Of a stretch of DNA of 64,000 bases, positions 43,212 through 53,812 are shown piece after piece. The notes below the pieces were generated by a model. That model saw only the letters and a program-made list of their open reading frames with translations, did no database searches and was not told where the DNA came from. The DNA lies in the NCBI GenBank assembly GCA_002099365.1, contig MSED01000009.1, positions 1,860,001 through 1,924,000 on the forward strand. The letters run 5' to 3'. The position numbers and the translations under genes are program-made. This stretch comes from Phialophora verrucosa (taxonomy: Eukaryota > Ascomycota > Eurotiomycetes > Chaetothyriales > Herpotrichiellaceae). Within the stretch, counting starts at the first letter, position 1; each line of letters begins with the position of its first letter.

Positions 43212-43931
43212 ATGGCTCGAGATTTCTCTGTCCCTTGCGGCGGAAATGCCTGCCTCACTTTCACCATCGGGGAACCAGCGTTACGAGCCCAAGGATTGAG
43301 CCTCCAGACTTGGACATCATCTTTCGTGCTTGCGAGCCTGCTTCACAAGCTTCCCGTCGATTTTTCTTCTCCCACTCCTATCGCTGTACTAGAACTTGGA
43401 GCAGGCACTGGACTTGTTGGCCTGGCGGCGGCTGCCCTGTGGAAAGTACCAGTAATCCTTACCGACTTGCCTTCTTTCGTTTCCGGGCTAGCTGGTAATG
43501 TCAGTCTGAACGCAGCAACAGTGAAGGGGCTTGTTCGCTGCGGCTCGCTAGACTGGAGTAGGCCAGACTCTCTGACCCTTCAGGACGGCAGCAACTTCGA
43601 GGCCGTTAAGCATCAAGCTCGTGTAATCCTCGCAGCGGACACGATATATTCCGAAGAACACCCTGAACTGCTATCTAAAACCATCCTGCGCTGGCTCGCT
43701 CCTGGTCCATCTTCTCGTGCCATATTGACGTATCCTCTGCGTGTGGCTTACCTTGATCAAATCCGAGAGTTGTGGGCTCTTCTTGAGGCCGGTGGACTCG
43801 AATCCATCAGGGATGGTCAAGAGCAAGACGATAATGTCCACGATTGGGATGATGAATGTCTCTGTGAATGGAGTGTATGGAAATGGAGGCAGAATGGCGA
43901 TCGCATAGATCAGGGTCCTGTAAACACATGA
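43212..43931 (+). CDS. Putative protein-lysine methyltransferase, METTL21/EFM-type
   Basis: Intronless, 239 residues, beginning at ATG 43212 with an in-frame stop three codons upstream. The SAM-binding motif I is plain (VLELGAGTGLVGLAAA near residue 60), preceded by the family helix LQTWTSSFVLASLL. The acidic residue of motif II is in ILTDLPSF, and the post-motif region has VILAADTIYSEEHPELL. This is the family-16 type of non-histone lysine methyltransferases (METTL21, FAM86/EFM2). Elongation factor 2 or 3 is the usual target in yeast, but the exact substrate cannot be assigned. The C-terminal ECLCEWSVWKW resembles the last strand of related proteins. Confidence 0.8.
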   Translation: MARDFSVPCGGNACLTFTIGEPALRAQGLSLQTWTSSFVLASLLHKLPVDFSSPTPIAVLELGAGTGLVGLAAAALWKVPVILTDLPSFVSGLAGNVSLNAATVKGLVRCGSLDWSRPDSLTLQDGSNFEAVKHQARVILAADTIYSEEHPELLSKTILRWLAPGPSSRAILTYPLRVAYLDQIRELWALLEAGGLESIRDGQEQDDNVHDWDDECLCEWSVWKWRQNGDRIDQGPVNT

Positions 43932-44613
43932 ATTTTGGACGAATTTTGCACGGAGTGCGTGGTCCTCCTCTGCGCGACGGCGTCAAGCGACTTCAACTGC
44001 AACGGCCAACCCTAGCTCTTATAGCGCCACAAAGCAGCAAGGGCAGGAGGGGACAAAGCTTTGCAGAGGCATGCTGGAGGGACATTGGACCTGGGTCAGG
44101 AAATCTGTCGACTGATTGCTGCAAGATGCATGTAACCACCTTCCTAACTCGACAGACCGGCGCCTGCAAAGCCGTTATCGTCTTCCTTCTGCTCTCCTGT
44201 CGAAGTGGAAACGCCTCTGGCTGCATGCAAACGGTGTGCTGCTGATGCAATTGTAAGGCTCGGGAACAATCCTAGCAGTTGATTTTTTGCCTAATCGGTC
44301 GATAGCGGATGTCGTGATCGGATATCACGATGGTATCATCACCACTTACTCCAACTACAACACTTAAAATACGCCAAGGTATATCGCTTCTGGAACGTTT
44401 TGTGGAGATGCGACCACGCAGTTGCATTTCCATGTCACGGCCCTGCCCACGTCGCGTGGTTGATCGGCGTCAACCCGGCTTCTGTACCGCTGCCACCCTG
44501 AACATCGGAGCAAACGTGGCGAGCGGATCCAAGGGAGTACATATATATGATGGCGGCGGTCTCGTATTCGAAAGCTGGGCTTCCATCCAAGCCCGAGCCA
44601 AGCAACAGACAAG
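43932..44613. other. Promoter region of the MFS permease gene
   Basis: About 680 bp, no supported gene. Several GATA/TATC cores lie at 44300-44340, including CGATAG, where GATA-type nitrogen regulators could bind. That would fit an allantoate-type permease, but such cores are common by chance. Confidence 0.35.
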
Positions 44614-46269
44614 ATGGCGGCCAACGAAGCTTCAATCGAGGCTGACAAAATCACTGCCGTTCAAGGTAGTCCAGTTTCCGGCGCGAGTACGCCGTATAAC
44701 TCTTCAGACCTCGACGATGACTACCATCTATACAAGCGTAGCGACGACCAAGAGCTGGACCCCGTCGAGTCCAAAAAAGTCCTCCGCAGGCTGGATTTCC
44801 GGATCGTGCCTATCCTCTTCCTGATCTATTTGATGCAGTATCTCGACAAGAACGGCATCAACTACGCCAGCGTTTATGGGTTGCAGAAAGGCACGAATCT
44901 GCACGGACAAGATTACTCCTGGTTGGGATCAATCTTCTACTTCGGTATGCTCGACCATGTGCCTTTCTGCCGGATTCCCCCACTAACTTGTCAGGTTATC
45001 TATGGGCGCAATATCCTGCCGGCTATGTCCTGCAACGACTCCGGGTTGGCAAAGTGATCGGAGTCACGACTATTTCATGGGGCATCATCCTGATGACAAC
45101 GCCGGCGTGCACCAGTTTCGCCGGAATTGCCGTCAATAGGTTTCTGCTGGGGTCTTTCGAGGCGGTAATAAATCCGGGATTTATTCTCATAATGAGCATT
45201 TGGTATACGAACTTAGAGCAGCCATTGCGCCTGGAGGCTTACTACTGCACGAATGGCATTGCAACCATGTTCGGAGGGTAAGTCTGGCACAAACCACCAA
45301 GGAGGTCATCGGAGTGCTAACGCCACATCAAGTCTGATCGGCTATGCCGTGGGTCATATCACCACTGGCCTGCCACGCTGGATGTATGTCTTCATCATTT
45401 TCGGCAGCATCAGTATCGTTCTCGGCATCATTGCTCTCATCTTTCTCCCGGATCAGCCGTCCACCGCCAAATTCCTCACCGATTCCGAGAAGGTCATCGC
45501 CGCGAAAAGAGTCTCCGCCAACCGTCAAGGCATTAAAAATCGCCACTTCAAGCGTTACCAGGTAATTCAGACCATCAAAGATCCGAAGACCTGGATCCTC
45601 TTTGTCATGGCAGTGGGTGCACAGGTCCCAAATTCTGCCATCACTCAGTTCACATCGCTAGTCATCAAGTCTTTCAATGTCGACACTCTCGGTACCCAGT
45701 ATTTACAGATCCCGGGAGGAGCAGTTCAATTCCTCGCTCTTCTAGGTGGGGGCATCATATGCTCGAAGTGGCCGAATCTCCGTTGCCCCACGATGATTAC
45801 CGCCAACACTATATGCATCATCGGAGCCTCCATGCTTGTCGGATTGCCTGACAGCAATAAATGGGGTCGACTAGTCGGTCTATGGCTTTGCTTTTTCCAG
45901 GGTCTCGGGTTCAGCATGAGTCTGACCATGGTCAGCTCGAATATCGCAGGGTACACGAAGAAGCAACTCACCGCAGCGATACTGTTCACGGGCTACTGCG
46001 TCGGCAACATCATCGGGCCCCAGACCTTCAAAAGCAGCGACGCCAAGGGGGGTTATCATTCCGCGTATGTCGCGATGCTGATCGGTTACATCATCAAATT
46101 GGTGTCAATCATCGTCTTGTACATTTACATGTACCTCGTGAACAAAAAGCGCGACCGCGAAGCCGCAGCGTCTGGCTTGGAAGACCTGGATGAGGAGAAG
46201 GAAGCCATCGAGCGTGGCATGCACGATGTTACTGAATTGGATAATAAGGGTTTTAGGTATTCGCTTTGA
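44614..46269 (+). CDS. Dal5/allantoate-type MFS transporter (anion:cation symporter family)
   Basis: Three exons, 44614-44944, 44995-45277 and 45333-46269, with introns of 50 and 55 nt (GTATGC...TCAG, phase 1; GTAAGT...CAAG, phase 2); 516 residues. The cytoplasmic N-terminus is acidic, and TM1 begins after SKKVLRRLDFRIVPILFLIY, the typical start of this family, with YLMQYLDKNGINYA (family D-x-x-N motif). Further marks are YLWAQYPAGYVLQRL, VNRFLLGSFEAVINPGF and SGNIAGYTKK-like SSNIAGYTKKQLTAA near TM10. About 12 membrane spans fit. Family members carry allantoate, ureidosuccinate, nicotinate, vitamins or other organic anions. Substrate is not predictable here. The open frame running through intron 2 would add an unrelated segment, so the spliced form is preferred. 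Confidence 0.9.
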
Positions 46270-46407
46270 TTATGTTGCAGCAAGAGTGCGGAATAATCGG
46301 CCACATGGCTGCCCATTTCGTGGGTCTTGATACGATACCTCTCTCCCTTCTAATCAGCAGGATATCATCAAGAATGGTGCTGTGTCTTGAAGTCTCGGAT
46401 TTCGACT

Positions 46408-48089
46408 TCAACTTTCGGCTTTGGGCTCAATATTCTTCCAGAGCTCGTCAAGCCGCGGGACAAGGTTTTCATGCCAGAAGAACTTGTTCACCGTACTTTT
46501 GAATTCCTCCAGCCGGTTCACGGCGGGGACTGTGTCCATCAGCCGCCGGAGCGTTTCTTCTTGGAGAGGTCTCGACAGGCCATAATCCACCGTAGTTGAA
46601 GAGAGAATAAAAACAGCCCAGACCACGAAATCACATCCCGCGCTCTCTACGAGTCCAAATATTGATGCCGCAAGTTTATTTAGCGGTTCTTTCATGGACA
46701 CGTACGTTCGGTTTGGTGTTGTTCGGATTCCCTTTGAGCTGTTGACTCGATAGCTCCCCTTCGTTGTGTCAAATAGAAATCTTGCAAACACAAAGCTCAG
46801 AGTCACAACGGCTTGCTCAAGTGCGCTGACGTCGGGTCTCAACGACAAACGCATCATCTCGACAGCTATGGAAGTGTCGTCAGCAAACTCTGCCGGGCCT
46901 TTCTCGATTGTTTTGGCTACGTGGTCAAGGAACTTAATGACTTGATACGACAGCAGCGTCGTCAAAGCCATGTCGCTGAACCCTTCTGGCAGAGTGGAGA
47001 GCAGCCTGGACAGAGCAGGCGGGAAGGGGTGAGTTGGATATTCGAGTCTGTTGTCTGGAGTGATATTTGTCTTGGGTGAGCGTTTCCGTCGTCGGATGGC
47101 GTAATCACACATCATCTCTGTCCTATGCGGCTGTCAGCTGCACCCGTCAAGGATAGCATCACGCCGGAACTCACGCCGTGATTGAATATTGAGTTTGAGG
47201 CTGGACATCGCTTTGTGTCAATCCGCCACGAAGAGCCACAATGCGCCGCAGTCCTTCTCGATGGAGCTCGACGTGGTCATCCTGTCCCCGATGGAACTGT
47301 ATGGTGCTTTGTCAACATCGATACACGCTCGACATCAAGAACCAGACTCACATCGGCAGCCATCAGGTTCAGGACCGTATGAATGGTCACATCATCTGAG
47401 CATAGTTTTGGCACACTCAGACGATGATGAAGTTTCCGCATCACACTTCCTCTCAAACTCAACAAGGCCTTTTCATGTTCCTCTGGCGAAGATCCTAGAC
47501 GCATGGGAGGTAACTGGCTCCACACAAAAGTCACGGTTGACTCGAATAGCAGATCTGCCTGGAGCGCGACCTTGAAGAGGTATGATAGAAGCCAATTGTT
47601 CCCGTCCGCATCTCGGTAATTTGGCGCATTCATAGGCGCATATATCTGTGTGACTTTGTATGGTGTCAGGTCAATCTCTACGATCTTGTGCTGTCTGAAG
47701 AGAAAACTTGGATCAAACATACAATAGTCCACGGTCAGCTGCACGCGTTTGGAATTTTCCATCGGATATGCACTGAATGGTTCCCGACGCAAGCTTCCCA
47801 CGGCGGTTTGTATTCGCGGCTCATCTTCAGCAAGTATGCTCACGATCGCGTCTTCAGGGAGATTCTCCGGTAACTCGTTAGCGAGTTGACGTGTGCTCAT
47901 CTCAGTGACTGCTCTTGGTGCTTGCGTCCACGGCAACGGCAAGATTGTTGGCACTCTTGCTCGGGCAGAATGGTCCACTGGGTGCACGGCTGCCTTGAGG
48001 GCGTGGCGCCGGGCGTTCTGGTATGATTGCACCTGCCATTTCTTGCTTCGCGACCTGATCTGATCGACATGCGTGTAAGTTATGAACAT
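46408..48089 (-). CDS. Fungal transcription-factor-like protein without zinc cluster
   Basis: Three exons, 48089-47352, 47296-47175 and 47122-46408, joined by 55- and 52-nt introns (GTGAGT...ACAG, phase 0; GTGAGT...ATAG, phase 2); 524 residues. The central signature after splicing is DDHVELHREGLRRIVALRGG, the hallmark of the fungal-specific transcription factor domain (DUF3468 type). The N-terminus MFITYTHVDQIRSRSKKWQV with a basic stretch is typical of members that lack the Zn2Cys6 DNA-binding domain. Function is unknown; a regulator partner or a protein that has lost DNA binding is possible. It is convergent with the permease gene, with 138 bp between stop codons. Confidence 0.78.
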
Positions 48090-49250
48090 TGCGGTTCAAT
48101 AAGAGGGGACGCCTTGATCGAGGGCAGCCAACAGCGGCATCGCTGAGGAATTGCCGAGCTCCATCCCCAGAAGAGGGCGAAGAGTACGGAGTAATAGAAG
48201 GCGTTGAACCTTGCTAAATATACCAAGCCGTCCGACCCCGAGCTTCGCTTGTGAACAGCCACGTTTCACGCCCAGATCGGAAATATCGCACCACCTCCAG
48301 CGCTATTACTGTACTCTAGTACGCTGGCCTTTAGAGAAGGGTAGCGTCGCAGTCCGCCATTGAAAAGCTTCCCCGACGCTTCAACTTCTCAAAGTCAATC
48401 AGCTGGTCTCTGTTATCCCATTCGTCCCCCGCGATGACACCGAGCGCCAAGTTGCTTCAAGCAGAGAGCGCGACAGGCGTTTCGCTGGGTGTCTCCGTGG
48501 ATTTCTTGCCGTCAAGTCTGACATGCAGCATTGCGATATCTGATTACTATATCGCAAAGCGTCCCTTTGAGTTTAATCTGGCTTTTCTCCAACCAGTGAC
48601 TTCGCGCTCTAGTTGCTCTGGCAGATAAGACTGAGCTACTTTTACGAGAACAGAAGCGAAGCTGGAAGCGTAATAGACCACTTTCTAGGATTCAAGCTGC
48701 TTCATATTCCCCGGTTGATCGTCCACAAGCGCTTCATGTTTGTGTCGCACGTTCTGCAACGCGGCGCGCCCGCAACTTTCACTTCGCGATTACCAGCACC
48801 TTCCCTGTCCACATTCGATAGTTGACCAGGAATCACAGTTCTCGCGTCTAGCATCGGCATATCAACAGCACTATCCTCCATCGGCCAAGCTCTGAACCAG
48901 AGTAAGCATGCCATGGCGGCGCAGGATTGCTCAGACCGACGAGGAATCTGCGTCCTCCTTGGCATCACACTCACCCAGCTGTCAAAGGTGCTGTCGCGAG
49001 ACATGGACGGCGTGGAAAAATGCAAAGTTCGAAACCTTTCCTATCAAGCATTAATTGCATCTCGAGGAAGTCGCGCAGCTCATTCCTGACAAGCAGCACG
49101 CCAAGGTAAGTCACATCGTCGACGTGGCCAGTGCTGTCGCGCGACCAGCGTGGCGTCGTGCTCCCCTTGCATGACCTCCCTCCCAGATTTTCTACTACAG
49201 GCCCTCAATCTTCAGCACCTTAGTTTCGTCACCTTGATGTAACGACCATC
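48090..49250. other. Intergenic, divergent, about 1.2 kb
   Basis: Between the transcription-factor-like gene and the glycosyltransferase gene. Frames of up to 107 codons are present without recognisable motifs. Both promoters must lie here. Confidence 0.4.
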
Positions 49251-50765
49251 ATGATTTCCGTGTATAGACTGCCGACGCTGTGTGGGATTATCATCCTCAC
49301 CTTGTCTCTTGTTTACTTCGCATTCATCGGACCGCCGCTCGCCCATTCCAGCTTGGATTCTGGAAACTTGTGGCACAACGTTGCGCACTCTTTACACAAC
49401 CCTCTGAAACACGGCGAAGACAAGAACCACCACCCGAACAGCCACCAGGATGCCTCGAAATCTCCGGCGACAGCAAGTTCCACTGCTCTTCCTATGACCC
49501 AGATTCACGACAATACGGCATTGGCAACGCCATCAAAGCCAACAACCCACCACAGTTCGCTCTCCATGGATGCTGCCGACACAGGATGCTTTGCTGGGAA
49601 GCCGAACTTGATCCTCAGCGCCCTTGATGGGCAGAAATTGGCAGACCAGATCTTCGTCTTCATGCAGTCGCTAGAGCTCGCACTCGGGGCAGAGCTGTTG
49701 GCGAGCCAGCGCGCAAAGACCTGTCCGCCAGCCGCTGTTCATGTGCACATCTTGGTGCCTCCGTATTCTCCGGATGACCTCTCACCGGCATTCAAGGCGC
49801 TTCTGCAACGATATCCCACCATGGAGCTGATCCCAGGCCTTCCCGACCTCGGCAAAGTGAACGTCGTCCTCGGCCGCTTCAAGGGATGGTCAGAATACTT
49901 GAAGAAAATGTCGGATCGATACGAAAACGTCCTGGCCAGCGACCTCGACGTCGTCTTCCAACGCAATCCATTCGCCATGCCGATGGACCCCGGCGTCGAA
50001 CTGCTCTACTTTGCCGAATGGCGCGGGCTGAAGATCGGCCAATGCAGCGTGCACGTCAAATGGTTCAACGGCTGTGCCTCGTCACACACCATCAGCCACA
50101 ACGTCTCGGCCGCGTACGGCCCTCTTGACCGGATCTGCGCCGGCTCGACCTATGGCACGGCGCGAGCAATGCAAGTCTACCTGAACGTGATGGCGGAGGA
50201 GCTGTCCGCATCGGAGTGGGCTTGCAACGACCAAGCCATGCACATCCATATCTACTACTCCGGGCTTTTGGACGAACGGCTCCGTAAAAGCGGCGTCGGC
50301 AAGACGTATCTGGTGCCCAATGACGAGGCCCTCCTCGGAACCGTCGGCACCACGCCCATGGTCGTGTTCAATGAGTGGGGCGAGATGCTCAATGAGAAGG
50401 GTCAGGTCCAGCACGTGATCCATCAGTTCAAGACCCACGCCCGGCTCCGCGAACTCGTCGTCATGAAGTACGGTTGGTTGGCTCCCGTCGGCAGCCCGGA
50501 CGCGATCCCCCCGGTCCCGGACCTGGTCGAGGAGCCCAAGGCCAAGCAAGGCAGTCAGGGAGAAGAAGGAGCGGAGGGCGGCACAGGCGCCGCCGAAGCA
50601 AAGCATGCGTATCATCATCCGCACGCGGCTGCCACGGTGGCAGACAAGGCCGGTGAATTGAAGAGATATCTTCTGGAAAACGCGTCGAACGAGACGTGCA
50701 ATGCCGAAGGCATCTTGTGCTCGTGCAGGTATCACGACTGCCAATTGCACTACGAGTGGTTCTGA
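49251..50765 (+). CDS. Type II membrane nucleotide-sugar glycosyltransferase (nucleotid_trans type)
   Basis: Intronless, 504 residues. A single N-terminal membrane anchor at about residues 10-27 (LCGIIILTLSLVYFAFIG) is followed by a Ser/His/Thr-rich stem of about 80 residues, the layout of a Golgi glycosyltransferase. The catalytic domain carries a DxD-type motif near 229 (LASDLDVVFQRNPFAM) that binds Mn and the nucleotide sugar. Later come WFNGCASSHTISHN, ICAGSTYGTA and WACNDQAMHIHIYY, as in the PF03407-like group. The C-terminus is Cys-rich (CNAEGILCSCRYHDC), suggesting lumenal disulfides. Donor and acceptor are unknown. The ATG chosen directly precedes the anchor. Confidence 0.8.
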   Translation: MISVYRLPTLCGIIILTLSLVYFAFIGPPLAHSSLDSGNLWHNVAHSLHNPLKHGEDKNHHPNSHQDASKSPATASSTALPMTQIHDNTALATPSKPTTHHSSLSMDAADTGCFAGKPNLILSALDGQKLADQIFVFMQSLELALGAELLASQRAKTCPPAAVHVHILVPPYSPDDLSPAFKALLQRYPTMELIPGLPDLGKVNVVLGRFKGWSEYLKKMSDRYENVLASDLDVVFQRNPFAMPMDPGVELLYFAEWRGLKIGQCSVHVKWFNGCASSHTISHNVSAAYGPLDRICAGSTYGTARAMQVYLNVMAEELSASEWACNDQAMHIHIYYSGLLDERLRKSGVGKTYLVPNDEALLGTVGTTPMVVFNEWGEMLNEKGQVQHVIHQFKTHARLRELVVMKYGWLAPVGSPDAIPPVPDLVEEPKAKQGSQGEEGAEGGTGAAEAKHAYHHPHAAATVADKAGELKRYLLENASNETCNAEGILCSCRYHDCQLHYEWF

Positions 50766-51046
50766 CGTGACGATGGCGGGTATGGCGAGGATCTATCACG
50801 GCGTTCTGGGATTTCTATTGATTGATTAATCAACGAGCATCCCCATTAGTTCCTACCCGATGTGGGCTCGACGAATGATCCTACAGCAATCAAAAAGAAT
50901 GGTGCTCGTGATTCATGAGAAGCTTGCATTCCAACTACAGTGCTGCGTAGACTTTCAAGGCCCGGCCCTTATTTCGTGTGTATCGATGTGCTGCCTGCGT
51001 CGCCATCCCCCTGTCCATCTACCCATACTTTCCTTGGAATGGAACA

Positions 51047-51993
51047 TCAAGCTCCCACTTGCACTCCCGCCTTCTGAACAGGCAACCCCTTGAGATCCTC
51101 GAACGTGTACTCGTCATGCCGCTTGAAGCCCAACCCGCCGACACCACTCACGCCATCCTGCCTCCCCAGGGGCGTCATATCCAACCAGGTCAGCGTGTTG
51201 ATGATGGGCTCGCCGCCCCTAGCGTAGGTGCTATAGCTATGGTAGACCTTGGCGGGGTCGTCGGGCAGGCCCACGGGGCCGCCGCGCACAAAGACCGAAT
51301 GGCCAGGCTGCTCGCCGCGGGCGAAGTAATGCAGGCCGCGGGCCTCCATCTCGGCCTTTGTCTTGAAGTTGTACGAGACGGGCGCGACGGCGTCGTCCTG
51401 CGTGGCGCCGAAGTCGTAGTTGAAGCTGCTCCCCGCGGAACTCACCCAGGGGAACGTCCAGCCCATGCGCGCCTTGTACGCGTTGATCTTGTCGATGGGC
51501 GCGCGGCTCACGGCCACAAACGTCGTCGAGTGCCCGTGCAGGTGGGCCAGGTCGCGCGGCACCGAGTCGCCAAACAGCGAACAGCTCGCGCAGCCGGCGT
51601 CCCAGTCCGGGCTGAACATGAAGTGGTAGACGATCAGTTGGGGCCGGCCGTCGAACAGGTCCGCCAGCGTCACTTGCGCGCCCGTCGCGTCCGTGAAGGT
51701 GTAGGCTTTGGTGACTTCGACGACGGGGAGGGCGCGGCGTTGGCGCGCCAGGGCGTCGCGCGCCCGCGTGTTTTCCTTCTCGGCTTCGAGCAGCGACAGC
51801 CGGAGCGGGAGGTATTCCGCGGGGGAAACGATCTAGTACATACAGATCAGGATGAGGCTGGGCAATAGCTGATCGAGATAACTGGGAGGGTAGTGGATCT
51901 AATCTGAAACTATGGTCTGGGACGGAGAGCGAGCGAGAGACAACGGGTCTGTCGAAAGAGAAACCGGTCACGTACCTTTACGTTGGCTGCCAT
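51047..51993 (-). CDS. DUF899 thioredoxin-like protein
   Basis: Two exons: 51993-51976 (only 18 nt, MAANVK) and 51832-51047, with a 143-nt intron (GTACGT...CTAG, phase 0); 267 residues. Exon 2 opens with IVSPAEYLPLRLSLLEAEKE, the DUF899 start, followed by ALPVVEVTKAYTF and the thioredoxin-like core LIVYHFMFSPDWDAGCASCS, which has a C-x2-C pair. The C-terminal WLDMTPLGR is the family end motif. DUF899 proteins adopt a thioredoxin-like fold and are of unknown biochemical function, perhaps redox. This strand uses a notably GC-rich third codon position compared with its neighbours, which makes large antisense frames; those are not called. It converges with the glycosyltransferase gene 281 bp away. 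Confidence 0.85.
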
Positions 51994-53812
51994 TTCTTGA
52001 TATTGATGTTTGATATCGAGCGAGGCAAGTAAAATCGATCTGCTGTTGTGGGCTGATGTGCGTTGCGAGCTTAGAGTAGCTTCAAGCTGGCTGTGTCTTG
52101 CTCTCGATCAAATATTGCTTGATGATACAATGAAAGAGGAATGCCACCGTCGACTCACTCCCTTCTTTTATATTTATCGAGCCAAACATCATCATCGACA
52201 CCCACGCCCAGCAAGGTGAATTGGTTGTCCCGCTCCCGACGTATTCCCACCCATTTCAATACGACCGATCGGGAACCTTTCACTGCTCTGCTCTCATCCA
52301 CCTCGTAAGACACGGGCTATCATTTCCACGAAAATTGCGTAGATCGAAACCCGGGGGAAGAGAGGAGAGAGGGCCAAGGTCGGGTGAACCTCGTACTCGT
52401 CCGGACCGGCCAATGCAAAGGCACCTCGCTCCCGCCTGACGCGCCATCAGCTGATTTGGCGTTGCCCGAACCCCTGCATGTCTGCCTGTTGGGTGCCTTG
52501 AGGGGTTGCGGCGACGCGAGCAAAGCCAGGCAAGCGTAGGCAGGGACGCGGAGATGTTTACAAAATGATCCCTTCCACTGAGGTGTCGGTGCTGATAAAT
52601 CCAATTCACAATTCCACGGCTACAGCTATACCGTGGGCTTCCTTGATGGGAAGTCTCGCGACGAATGGCGAACGCTAGCTGGAGGAAACCGAGGGGCCAT
52701 CGGTGTCCCGCGCGTGCAGCGGGCAGCACAAACACAAGCAGAGGCAACATCTTTGGCATTTGCAAGGGAGGTCGGGGAGAAAACATTCCAGGACCCGAGA
52801 AGAAACACTGAACGTGGCTGCGTCGCGAGGTTCTATGTCAATCATTCATTGCAATCAGTGGTAATTATTTGCGACACGCAACTGCACAGGCACAGGCGAA
52901 CACAGCTCTCGAGTCAACGTGCCGTGATCCGCAAAAGTCACAGTAAAAGTAGTGAAAGCTGGCGTTTTCTCTCGAACCGTCGATCGCAGTTATGAACGGC
53001 TTGGGAGCCAGGAGGATTGAGATCGTTGTCGCTAAGGGTTCGCGGTGTCGAGGATACCCTGGCACCTGGATTCCAATGCCTGAACAACAATTGGATGAAC
53101 GTTCCTTCGTCTCGTATCCCTCCACAGGGACTCGTACAGGGGGCTAATTGCCAAGTGAACGAGGATTCGCATTTTATGGCGGTCAAGTCTTCACCACCGA
53201 CATAATTACTATAAGTGCAAGCCGAATGATACTTGCGCGACGCCGGCCACCATGCTGAACGGTCTAGACTCTACAGGGGATGAGGGAGAAAACTGATCCC
53301 GTGTGGCAAAAGATGCTGATACTCGATCCGTGTTTGAGGGCGTTTCAAGGACCGACTCCTTCGTCTCGGCGGTGTCGTCTCCGATGATTCGCTTCGAGGC
53401 TGTACACACGAGTAGCACAAGGTCAGGGACTGTCGTTCATTCTGGTTCTGGTTCAGATTTTGAGTCTCTCATTCAGCTGTCTTTTTGTTTGGTCACTGTG
53501 CACGCACATGCTTTTCGGTGATCTTGTCTGATCCCGCACGCCCGCCTCCAAATCACAGTCCATGTCTTCTCTTCCGCAATGCTCGAGGCTTTTGCTGCTT
53601 GCTTCACCATTTCTGCCACTCCTCCAAAAAGGATGGTCCAACCCGCTTGTCCAGTCCATGTCGCAAAAGCAGAAAGCCGGATTCTGGTTATACACGTCTA
53701 TCACGTAGAAAGAAAATAAAAGAGATATTGCTGCACAGTCGTTGGGGACAGCTGCCTTGCGTGACTGTCCCGTTTCCATCATTGGCCGTAGTCGTCACAG
53801 GCTTTGGCGAGC
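51994..53812. other. Intergenic, about 1.8 kb
   Basis: The upstream part is the promoter of the DUF899 gene; the rest is 3' flank of the secreted Gly/Asn-rich gene. Frames of up to 168 codons overlap on both strands and show no motif. Confidence 0.45.

Noticed and set aside
50978..51868. 296-codon plus-strand frame across the DUF899 gene
   Set aside because: Antisense shadow created by the GC-rich third codon positions of DUF899; Val/Arg/Ala-rich with no family match.
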